Below, one piece after another: positions 48,106-56,005 of a stretch of 64,000 nucleotides of DNA (positions are counted from its first letter, which is position 1; the number at the start of each line of letters is the position of its first letter). The notes under the pieces were generated by a model. That model had not been told where the DNA came from. It saw only the letters and a program-made list of their open reading frames with translations, and did no database searches. The DNA lies in assembly GCF_009762775.1 (NCBI RefSeq), contig NZ_CP046401.1, forward strand, positions 3,992,001-4,056,000, read 5' to 3'. A program made the position numbers and the translations under genes. The DNA comes from Maribellus comscasis. GTDB taxonomy: Bacteria; Bacteroidota; Bacteroidia; Bacteroidales; Prolixibacteraceae.

Positions 48106-49602
48106 ATGCAAAAATATATTCTTTCGCTCGATGCCGGAACAACCAGCAGCCGGGCCATTTTATTTAATCATTCAGGCGAAATCGTTAATGTTGCCCAGCA
48201 GGAATTTGAACAGATTTATCCGCAGGCAGGTTGGGTGGAACATAACCCTGAAACCATTTGGGAAACACAACTGAAGGTAGCAAGAGAAGTTATTCAAAAA
48301 CAGGGAATTTTAGCTGCTGAAATTGCAGGGATAGGAATCACAAACCAACGTGAGACTGCTATTGTCTGGAATCGGGAAACCGGCAAACCTGTTTACAATG
48401 CGATTGTGTGGCAAGACAGAAGGACTTCCGGAATATGTGACAATTTGAAGGCAAAAGGACTGGAGCCATTGATAGCCGCAAAAACAGGGCTGGTCATTGA
48501 TGCTTATTTTTCAGGTACAAAAATAAAATGGATTCTTGACAATGTGGAGGGCGCCCGCGACCTTGCAAAACAGGGGAAACTTGCGTTTGGGACGGTGGAC
48601 ACCTGGCTTATCTGGAAATTGACTGGAGGAGATCTTCATGTGACCGATGTAACCAATGCCAGCCGAACTTTAATCTACAATATTCACGACTTAAAGTGGG
48701 ATCAGGGATTGCTCGAAATTCTTGATATTCCTGCGGGAATTCTTCCTGAAGTAAAACCAAGTAGCGAGGTTTACGGAAATACATCTGTTGAGATCTTTGG
48801 CAAAGAAATCCCAATTGCCGGGATTGCGGGCGACCAGCAGGCAGCTTTATTTGGCCAGATGTGTGTCGAAAAGGGTATGGTAAAAAATACTTACGGAACC
48901 GGTTGTTTTGTGGTAATGAATACGGGCGAAAAACCGATTGTATCAAAACATAAATTGTTAACGACCATTGGCTGGCAAATTGGCGATAAAGTTACTTATG
49001 CACTTGAAGGTAGCATTTTTATTGGCGGTGCAGTAGTGCAATGGTTACGCGATCAGCTTGGGATTATTAAGTCTTCATCCGAGATTGAAGCTCTTGCCCG
49101 AGAAGTGGACGATAATGGAGGAGTATCGTTCGTACAGGGATTTGTTGGTCTGGGGGCACCACATTGGGATCAGTATGCGACTGGAGCAATAATTGGGTTA
49201 AGCCGTGGAACAGGAAAGGCTCACATAGCCCGCGCTGCTCTTGAAGCCATTGCATTCAGGTCAATGGAAGTGATTGAGACCATGGTAAAAGATTCAGAAA
49301 TAGAATTAAATGAGCTCCGTGTAGATGGAGGAGCTGCCGTGAATGATTTATTGATGCAAATTCAGAGCGATTCGATCGATACAAAAGTTGTTCGGCCTAA
49401 AGTTACGGAAACTACGGCACTGGGAGCTGCGTATCTGGCAGGATTGGCTACGGGGTTCTGGAACAGCATTGATGAGGTAAAAAAACAATGGCAGGTAGAT
49501 AAAATTTTTGAGCCGGTTGAGGATAAGACGATAATAAAAAGAGTTATAAAAAATTGGTCAAAAGCGGTTGAGCGTAGTAAAAAATGGTACGAAACACATT
49601 AA
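48106..49602 (+). CDS. glpK: Glycerol kinase
   Basis: A 498-residue FGGY-family kinase that makes glycerol 3-phosphate from glycerol and ATP. It shows [42 protein letters not shown], the FGGY signatures and [11 protein letters not shown]. Length is standard. It is first in glpK-glpD-glpF, opposite to gpsA. The 213-base divergent region contains no operator I can name. Confidence 0.97.
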   Translation: MQKYILSLDAGTTSSRAILFNHSGEIVNVAQQEFEQIYPQAGWVEHNPETIWETQLKVAREVIQKQGILAAEIAGIGITNQRETAIVWNRETGKPVYNAIVWQDRRTSGICDNLKAKGLEPLIAAKTGLVIDAYFSGTKIKWILDNVEGARDLAKQGKLAFGTVDTWLIWKLTGGDLHVTDVTNASRTLIYNIHDLKWDQGLLEILDIPAGILPEVKPSSEVYGNTSVEIFGKEIPIAGIAGDQQAALFGQMCVEKGMVKNTYGTGCFVVMNTGEKPIVSKHKLLTTIGWQIGDKVTYALEGSIFIGGAVVQWLRDQLGIIKSSSEIEALAREVDDNGGVSFVQGFVGLGAPHWDQYATGAIIGLSRGTGKAHIARAALEAIAFRSMEVIETMVKDSEIELNELRVDGGAAVNDLLMQIQSDSIDTKVVRPKVTETTALGAAYLAGLATGFWNSIDEVKKQWQVDKIFEPVEDKTIIKRVIKNWSKAVERSKKWYETH

Positions 49603-49633
49603 TTGGTAATCTAATCCACCCAAAGAATTGAAG

Positions 49634-51196
49634 ATGAAAAGAGAAAAAATTTTAAAAAAAATAAAAAAGAGTTCCTGGGATATTGTAATAATCGGAGGAG
49701 GGGCCACCGGACTGGGTTGCGCAGTTGACTCAGCTTCCAGGGGATATAAAACTTTGTTGCTGGAACAGGTAGATTTTGCAAAAGGTACATCCAGCAGAAG
49801 TACAAAATTGGTTCATGGAGGTGTTCGTTACCTTCAACAGGGGGATGTTTCTTTGGTTTTTGAAGCCCTAAAAGAGCGTGGTTTGATGTTCAAAAACGCA
49901 CCACATTTGGTTACTAACCAGTCTTTTGTTATTCCAACTTACGATTGGTGGGGTGGCCCGTTTTACACGGTCGGATTAAAAGTGTATGATCTGATGGCCG
50001 GTAAGCTCGGGCTGGGGCCGTCTAAACACCTTTCGCTCGAAGAAGCAGTCAAAGCTCTCCCAACGGTGGAACAAGAGGGGCTAAAAGGAGGAGTTATTTA
50101 TCAGGACGGACAGTTTGATGACTCAAGAATGGCCATAAGTCTGGCGCAAACCTGTATTGATTATGGCGGCACAGTTTTAAACTATTGCAAGGTTACAGAA
50201 CTGGTTAAAGATGGCGAACTGATTTCGGGTGTTGTAGCGGTTGACCAGGAAAGTGGAGAGGAGATGAAGATACAGGCAAAAGTAGTAATCAACGCGACCG
50301 GGGTTTTTGCCGATGAAATTATTCAGATGGATGAACCCGAAAAAAAGGATATGATTACACCGAGTCAGGGAATTCACTTGATTCTCGATAAAGAGTTTTT
50401 ACCTAACAATTATGCAATCATGGTTCCGCATACATCTGATGGAAGAGTGATGTTTGCTGTCCCCTGGCATAATCATGTGGTCGTTGGTACCACTGATACG
50501 CTTGTTGAGAATCATTCTCTTGAACCGGTTGCACTTGAGTCAGAGGTCGATTTTGTTTTGGAAACGGCAGGACAGTATCTGGTAAAACAGCCAACACGGA
50601 AAGATGTATTGAGTGTGTTTGCCGGATTACGACCGCTGGCAAAGCCTGACGGAGAGAAAAAAGCAACCAAGGAAATTTCTCGTGGCCACAAAATTCTGAT
50701 TTCGGTTTCAGGATTAATCACTATTATCGGCGGGAAATGGACGACTTACAGAAAAATGGCTGAAGATACAATTGAAAAAGCAATTATGCTGGGAGGTTTG
50801 CCGGAGAGAGAATGTGTAACACGGCATTTGCCCATTCACGGGTACCGAATGGACATCGATCCGTATAACGATCCGCTTTCTCCATACGGTTTGGAAAAAG
50901 AAGAAGTTATTGCTTTGGGGGAAGAGGAAAAAACCTGGAGCGGATGGCTGAGCGAAAAATTGCAGATTTTAAAATCGCAGGTTGTGTGGGCGGTACAAAA
51001 AGAATTGGCAAGAACAGTAGAAGATGTGCTCGCACGCCGCACTCGTGCATTGTTTTTAGACGCCCGTGAAAGTATCCGGATTGCCCCGGAAGTAGCTCAA
51101 TTAATGGCGAAGGAACTCAATCGTGACGAGAAATGGATTGCTGACCAAATACAAGTTTATAAAGCAGTGGCAGAGAACTATTATTTTAAAGACTAA
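49634..51196 (+). CDS. glpD: Glycerol-3-phosphate dehydrogenase (FAD-dependent, aerobic type)
   Basis: A 520-residue flavoprotein that oxidises glycerol 3-phosphate to dihydroxyacetone phosphate and passes electrons to quinone at the membrane. The FAD-binding motif is DIVIIGGGATGLGCAVD, followed by the GlpD signature TSSRSTKLVHGGVRYL. The C-terminal DAO_C part has ARRTRALFLDARESI. I chose ATG 49634; the longer frame starts with TTG at 49628. It is 31 bases after glpK. Confidence 0.96.
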   Translation: MKREKILKKIKKSSWDIVIIGGGATGLGCAVDSASRGYKTLLLEQVDFAKGTSSRSTKLVHGGVRYLQQGDVSLVFEALKERGLMFKNAPHLVTNQSFVIPTYDWWGGPFYTVGLKVYDLMAGKLGLGPSKHLSLEEAVKALPTVEQEGLKGGVIYQDGQFDDSRMAISLAQTCIDYGGTVLNYCKVTELVKDGELISGVVAVDQESGEEMKIQAKVVINATGVFADEIIQMDEPEKKDMITPSQGIHLILDKEFLPNNYAIMVPHTSDGRVMFAVPWHNHVVVGTTDTLVENHSLEPVALESEVDFVLETAGQYLVKQPTRKDVLSVFAGLRPLAKPDGEKKATKEISRGHKILISVSGLITIIGGKWTTYRKMAEDTIEKAIMLGGLPERECVTRHLPIHGYRMDIDPYNDPLSPYGLEKEEVIALGEEEKTWSGWLSEKLQILKSQVVWAVQKELARTVEDVLARRTRALFLDARESIRIAPEVAQLMAKELNRDEKWIADQIQVYKAVAENYYFKD

Positions 51197-51214
51197 GATA
51201 AAAACCAATAAATT

Positions 51215-51964
51215 ATGACAGAATTTTTTGGAGAATTCCTGGGCACATTTATTCTGATTCTTTTGGGAAATGGAGTTGTAGCCAACGTAAATCTCGATAA
51301 AACACACAGCAAAGGAGCGGGTTGGATTGTAATAACAGCAGGCTGGGGAATGGCTGTATATGTAGCCGTGCTGGCTACTGCCGATATCAGCGGCGCTCAC
51401 TTAAATCCCGCCGTAACACTGGGACTGGCATTTAGTGGCCTGTTCGAATGGGTAAAAGTACTCCCGTTTATTCTTGCTCAAATTTTGGGAGCAATGTTTG
51501 GCGCTACTGTGGTTTATCTGTTTTTTAAAAATCATTTTGATATTACGACCGAGCCAGGGGCAAAAAAAGCGTGTTTTTGTACCGCACCTGCTATACGAAG
51601 TTATGGGAGTAATTTTTTTTCTGAAGTGATCGGAACCTTTGTACTTGTGCTGGCTGTTTTGCTCATAACTCTGCCTCAGCTTGACTACGTGAGTTTGGGA
51701 AGCGATAAAGTGGGAATGGGATCGCTGGGGGCGTTGCCGGTTGCTTTGGTGGTTTTTTCCATCGGTATGAGTTTAGGCGGAACTACCGGATATGCAATTA
51801 ATCCGGCGCGTGATTTTGGCCCGAGGATAGTTCATACTTTATTGCCGCTCAAAGCAAAAGATGACAACGACTGGAGTTATTTTTGGGTTCCGTTTTTTGG
51901 GCCTGTTGCCGGGGCAGGATTGGCTGCTTTGGTTTATTTAATTATCAATCTTATGATAAACTAA
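51215..51964 (+). CDS. glpF: Glycerol facilitator (MIP/aquaglyceroporin)
   Basis: A 249-residue membrane channel with six helices and two half helices. Both NPA boxes are present: GAHLNPAVTLG and AINPARDFGPR. The Asp after the second NPA-R (NPARD) marks a glycerol facilitator rather than a water-only channel. It is 18 bases after glpD, completing a glycerol uptake and use operon. Confidence 0.96.
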   Translation: MTEFFGEFLGTFILILLGNGVVANVNLDKTHSKGAGWIVITAGWGMAVYVAVLATADISGAHLNPAVTLGLAFSGLFEWVKVLPFILAQILGAMFGATVVYLFFKNHFDITTEPGAKKACFCTAPAIRSYGSNFFSEVIGTFVLVLAVLLITLPQLDYVSLGSDKVGMGSLGALPVALVVFSIGMSLGGTTGYAINPARDFGPRIVHTLLPLKAKDDNDWSYFWVPFFGPVAGAGLAALVYLIINLMIN

Positions 51965-52017
51965 AACATATTCTGCTATTTTTGGGTTTAATAAAAAAGA
52001 AACTAATACTTACGAAC

Positions 52018-52224
52018 ATGGAAAATAAAATTAGTGACAGCTCAATTCGCCTGCGTGAGATGATTGAGAAAGCAATCGAGGACCATAAAATTACACGCGA
52101 TGAATATGATAAAATTATTCATATCGCAACCGAAGATGGTCATATCGACAGACACGAACAGGCCTTGCTGAGCGAACTACAGCAAATGATTGAAGACAAG
52201 ATGGTCAAATTTGTGATGAAATAG
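52018..52224 (+). CDS. Small helical acidic protein of unknown function
   Basis: A 68-residue protein with ATG at 52018 and product beginning MENKISDSSIRLREMIEKA. It is highly charged, predicted all-helical, with an EDGHIDRHEQALLSEL segment that resembles the loops of TerB-like or EF-hand-like proteins, but this is weak. I do not recognise a named family. It lies 53 bases after glpF and just before a strong terminator, so it is probably the last gene of the glycerol operon. Confidence 0.65.
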   Translation: MENKISDSSIRLREMIEKAIEDHKITRDEYDKIIHIATEDGHIDRHEQALLSELQQMIEDKMVKFVMK

Positions 52225-52243
52225 ATTTTGAAATTGAATAGTA

Positions 52244-52277
52244 GAAAAGGATTTCTGGGTTACAGAAGTCCTTTTTA
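52244..52277. terminator. Bidirectional terminator after the glp operon
   Basis: AAAAGGATTTCTG pairs with CAGAAGTCCTTTT (one mismatch) around a short GGTTA loop, with a T run on the plus side. It also covers the last bases of the convergent ThDP enzyme gene. Confidence 0.75.
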
Positions 52278-53906
52278 TTTGTTTGGTTTTAGTACAAATT
52301 TTTCGTATTTGCTTCCGTCTGCCACAGCTTCAATTACTGTTGGTCCGGTGGCTTGAAAAGCCTGTTGAAGCGCATTTTTATATTCTTTTTGATTGCTCGC
52401 ACGAATCACCGGAACGCCAAAATAATGATTGGTCGCTTCTTCTGAAAGCATGTCGAGCGGAGTTCCGTAATCACTTCTAAAATTTTTCTTTTCTTGTTTT
52501 ATTTTGATGAGCGACAAGCTGTTGTCATAAATTACGATAAATACAATTTTTAAATTGAGTCGTTTGGCAGTAGCAAGCTCGCCTACGTTCATCAGAAAAC
52601 CTCCATCTCCGGTTAGGCAGGCAACTTCCAATTCCGGATGACAAAGTTTTGCAGCCAATGCGGCCGGAATGCCAAATCCCATCGATGACCAGCCGTTGGT
52701 CATAAGTAATTTTTCAGGAGAAGGCGTTTGCCACATTTGGCCAATCAAATGTAAATGCGCGCCCACATCAACTGTTAAAATTCCATTTTTAGGAAGCGTA
52801 TTTTGTAATTCAGCTACAATATTTAGCGGCCCAAAATGATTGGGTTGAGGCGTGAATTCATGAAAAAGTATGTTTTTCCGAATTTGAATATTTTTCAGAT
52901 TCCATGTGTTTTGAATCTGTTTACTATTTAAAAATTGAGGGATTGACGTTTTAAGTTCACCCAGAATATTTACCACTTTGCTGATTTGAGTTTTATCAAC
53001 ATCAGCCTCTTTTTCATCAAGATGAATTAGCGGGACCTTGGGCATCCAGTCTTCATAATTAAATTCTACCGGATCGTAACCAATTCCAATAACGAGGTCG
53101 GCCTGTTGGTAGGTTAACGCAACTTTATCGGATAAAGCATGAAAAAGAACTCCTGTATACAGTGGATGTTTTTCCGGAAACATTCCCTTTGCCATCGGAG
53201 TCAACACAACCGGAAGCTGAAATTTTTCTGTGAGTTGTGTCAGCAGCGATTTTATGTCAGCACGGACAGCACTTAGCCCAACTGCAAGAATTGGTTTCTC
53301 GGCGTTTAAAAACAATGTCTTTGCCTCCCGTAGCGATTCGTCCTGTGAATTTTGAGAAAGATCTTTTTTTAGCTGAAGATAATTGACATTCACGTCAGTT
53401 TCATAAACTTCAGTTTGCCCAATTCCCGCAGGAACGCCAACATGTACCGGCCCCGGATATTCAGAAACGGCGATTCCGGCAGCCTTCAAAATAATTTCCC
53501 GAACATTTTCAGCAGTAAAACGAGTGGTAAGTTTAGTAATTGGTTTAAAAAGTTGTTGGTGATCGATATTCATCTGAACAGTTCGGGGAAGCAGATTTTC
53601 AGGCATTTCATCGGTGAACGCAATCATTGGAAAACGATCGAGAAATGCACCTCCCACTCCAGTACTCAAATTGGTAGCTCCCGGTCCGAACGTGCCAAAA
53701 CACACACCCGGAACTCCTGTTAACCGGCCAACTACACCGGCCATAAATGCAGCAGTAGTTTCGTGCCCAACCAAAATAAAATCGATATTTTCTTCTTCGC
53801 GGAGCGCTTCAATATAGTCAATCATATTTCCGCTGGGAACGCCAAAAACATATCGAACTCCGATTTCTTTTAAAGTTTGTGCAAATTGCCGGGCAACCGT
53901 CGCCAT
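52275..53906 (-). CDS. Thiamine-diphosphate-dependent enzyme (acetolactate synthase-like)
   Basis: A 543-residue three-domain ThDP enzyme. The N-terminal PYR domain has the catalytic Glu49 in VGHETTAAFMAG, followed by FGTFGPGATNLSTGVGGAFLD. A central domain (about 190-320) comes next, and the C-terminal PP domain has GDGGFLMNVGELATAKRL with NNS-type metal ligands (YDNSLSLI). The family includes acetolactate synthase, benzoylformate decarboxylase and sulfoacetaldehyde acetyltransferase. There is no regulatory IlvN subunit or branched-chain operon nearby, so a catabolic role is possible. The exact reaction cannot be decided from sequence. Confidence 0.85.
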   Translation of the reverse strand: MATVARQFAQTLKEIGVRYVFGVPSGNMIDYIEALREEENIDFILVGHETTAAFMAGVVGRLTGVPGVCFGTFGPGATNLSTGVGGAFLDRFPMIAFTDEMPENLLPRTVQMNIDHQQLFKPITKLTTRFTAENVREIILKAAGIAVSEYPGPVHVGVPAGIGQTEVYETDVNVNYLQLKKDLSQNSQDESLREAKTLFLNAEKPILAVGLSAVRADIKSLLTQLTEKFQLPVVLTPMAKGMFPEKHPLYTGVLFHALSDKVALTYQQADLVIGIGYDPVEFNYEDWMPKVPLIHLDEKEADVDKTQISKVVNILGELKTSIPQFLNSKQIQNTWNLKNIQIRKNILFHEFTPQPNHFGPLNIVAELQNTLPKNGILTVDVGAHLHLIGQMWQTPSPEKLLMTNGWSSMGFGIPAALAAKLCHPELEVACLTGDGGFLMNVGELATAKRLNLKIVFIVIYDNSLSLIKIKQEKKNFRSDYGTPLDMLSEEATNHYFGVPVIRASNQKEYKNALQQAFQATGPTVIEAVADGSKYEKFVLKPNK

Positions 53907-53950
53907 ATTTTTTTTATTTAGGTTTTGTAAGTTATCAATATTGGTGCAAA

Positions 53951-53982
53951 AGAAAAAAGGTTCCCGATAAAAGAACCTTTTC
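53951..53982 (-). terminator. Terminator after the C1 peptidase gene
   Basis: AAAAGGTTC (53955-53963) pairs perfectly with GAACCTTTT (53973-53981) around a 9-base loop, followed on the minus strand by a T run. It insulates the peptidase gene from the ThDP enzyme gene. Confidence 0.75.
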
Positions 53983-54000
53983 TAAAAAGATGGAAATATT

Positions 54001-55254
54001 TTATTTGAAATTTTTCAGAATTTCCTGAACGGCATCTTTGTGAATGGTGAAGTCCATCATTTTTAGTTTGATGTAATCTTCGCTAAAGAAATAGTAGCCA
54101 AAGTTTGGATTGTCTTCCCCCACGTTGCGAGAGCCGGAACTAGAGTCTTTGATCAGGTACCAGTCTTTTCCAGCGCCTTTGTAGTTTTCCAGGATGCCAA
54201 TCAGATGCATTCCGTGGTCGTCGGTGGTTGTGCCGTTTGAAAAGCGGAACTGTCGCGCATCTTCATTGATGTATTCTGAAGGAATATCGTAGTCAGGAAT
54301 AATGGCGCAGTTTGTTTCGCGGCTAAAACCGGTTTCCGAAACATCGCCGCCAATCGAAACGGAATATCCTTTTTTCACTGCTTCTTTCAGCGCTTTCATA
54401 AATACATCGAGCGGAACATTGTAATAATCTTTGTTGTGCCACCAGTTATCGGGTACTTTGTATTCTACTTTTTCCCAGTATGGTTCCTGTTTGTACGAAA
54501 TGATTTCAACAAAATTGTTTGGATCCAGTTTCAGGTAATCTTTTAAGTAGGTTTTTGGCGTATATTTTCTTCCGTCAACAGTAAATTCAATCGGCGGTTC
54601 ACCAATGTAGTGTTTCATAATGTCTTTAATGGTTGCCAGTCCGTATTCCATATTCCAGGAGTTCGATTCTTTCATCGATTTCAGGAAGTTTGACATTTCG
54701 GCCATCATTTTTGCGTGGGTGTGAAATTTTCGTCCATGCAACAAACCAGTGTATGCACTTTCAGGAACGGCACCATACATTTCCATAATCCGGGCAACAG
54801 CATTTCCTTCTGAACCTTCACTAAAATGGGAGTCTCCTCGTTTTTCAACAAAACGACGTGCTTTTTCGACATACTCCCAATACACCGTGTACATTTCCGA
54901 AAGTTTTACTTCTTTACCGGTTTGTCTGTAGATTTCTGCTTCATAAAACGACGAGGTTGAAAAGCACCAGCATGTTCCTCCGTTTCCCTGCGAAATGGTT
55001 GGCTGGCACCAAACTGTTTGATACAAACTTTTGTCGTTCGGCAAATCAAGCCCCGACTGATCCATTACAAATCTTTTGTAGGGTTCTTTTTCTTCCAGTT
55101 TATCTTCCACTGCATTTACATCTTTCAAAATCGATTCATAATAAAACCCTTTGCCTTGTTCTACAACTTCGAGTTTTCCTTTGTCTTCATTTTTCTGGGC
55201 CATTGTACCAAAGGCAAACAACAATCCCATTAATGCTAAAAAATTCCGTTTCAT
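54001..55254 (-). CDS. Secreted C1-family (bleomycin hydrolase-like) cysteine peptidase
   Basis: A 417-residue protein with a signal peptide (MKRNFLALMGLLFAFGTMAQ). The papain-like C1B fold is shown by GNGGTCWCFSTSSFYEAE with nucleophile Cys95 and by the His in DDHGMHLIGI (about 350). The expected Asn of the NSWG motif is Asp370 in LIKDSSSGSR, as DSSSG instead of NSWG. Aminopeptidase C homologues are usually cytosolic, so export is notable. It may degrade peptides in the periplasm or outside the cell. It is a single-gene unit with its own terminator. Confidence 0.85.
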   Translation of the reverse strand: MKRNFLALMGLLFAFGTMAQKNEDKGKLEVVEQGKGFYYESILKDVNAVEDKLEEKEPYKRFVMDQSGLDLPNDKSLYQTVWCQPTISQGNGGTCWCFSTSSFYEAEIYRQTGKEVKLSEMYTVYWEYVEKARRFVEKRGDSHFSEGSEGNAVARIMEMYGAVPESAYTGLLHGRKFHTHAKMMAEMSNFLKSMKESNSWNMEYGLATIKDIMKHYIGEPPIEFTVDGRKYTPKTYLKDYLKLDPNNFVEIISYKQEPYWEKVEYKVPDNWWHNKDYYNVPLDVFMKALKEAVKKGYSVSIGGDVSETGFSRETNCAIIPDYDIPSEYINEDARQFRFSNGTTTDDHGMHLIGILENYKGAGKDWYLIKDSSSGSRNVGEDNPNFGYYFFSEDYIKLKMMDFTIHKDAVQEILKNFK

Positions 55255-55412
55255 AAATATTTTTTGTTGAATAAGTCAAATTTTAAACGCAATGCAACCA
55301 AAACTTTGATTGAGATAAAATATATTTTTTGAAGCCCGAAAAGTTAGTTTTATTTAGTGAGGTAACAGATGACGATCGTCAGCAAATGAAGAGGAAAAAA
55401 AAGAACCTAAGA

Positions 55413-55913
55413 TCATTCTTCCAGCATTTTCATTACATAATCCAATTCAATGTCGGGTTCGGTAATCTGATATTGGGCCTGTGTATAAAATTCGTTTCTT
55501 TTTTTTAGTGTTTCATCAATAAAAGCAACCAACTCATCGCGCGATTTGCCTTTGATAAGAGGACGTTCCGTTTTCGACTTTAAAAGGCGATCGGCCAGAA
55601 TTCCCGGATCAATATTCATATATATTGTTTTTCCGGTTTTGTTCATTAGGTCGATATTATCGAAAAAGCAGGGTGCACCGCCACCGGTAGCAATTATAAT
55701 ATTGGTAAACTCCGAGAGTTCCTGTAATGCTTTTTGTTCTTTTTTGCGAAATTCTGCCTCTCCGTCCTCAGCAAAAATTTGAGGTATTGTTTTACAGTTT
55801 CGTTCTTCAATGTAGTGGTCCATATCCACAAACTGCAGGCCGGTGTGTTTTGAAAGTCTTCTCCCTAACGTTGACTTTCCGCATCCCATGTAACCAATCA
55901 GGTATATTCTCAT
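55413..55913 (-). CDS. aroK: Shikimate kinase
   Basis: A 166-residue P-loop kinase of aromatic amino acid synthesis. It has Walker A GYMGCGKSTLGRRL, the shikimate-binding DMDHYIEE, the FRKKEQKAL segment and ATGGGAPCF. I chose ATG 55913, which starts MRIYLIGYMG; the longer frame adds an unrelated 27 residues. It is not linked to other aro genes here. Confidence 0.96.
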   Translation of the reverse strand: MRIYLIGYMGCGKSTLGRRLSKHTGLQFVDMDHYIEERNCKTIPQIFAEDGEAEFRKKEQKALQELSEFTNIIIATGGGAPCFFDNIDLMNKTGKTIYMNIDPGILADRLLKSKTERPLIKGKSRDELVAFIDETLKKRNEFYTQAQYQITEPDIELDYVMKMLEE

Positions 55914-56005
55914 AATTCTTGAAAAACGTAAAAATACAAAGTGAATCGGAGATTGGCAAAAATAAAAAAGGACGCTGGTTTTGCGTCCTGCCATATGTTA
56001 TTCAT

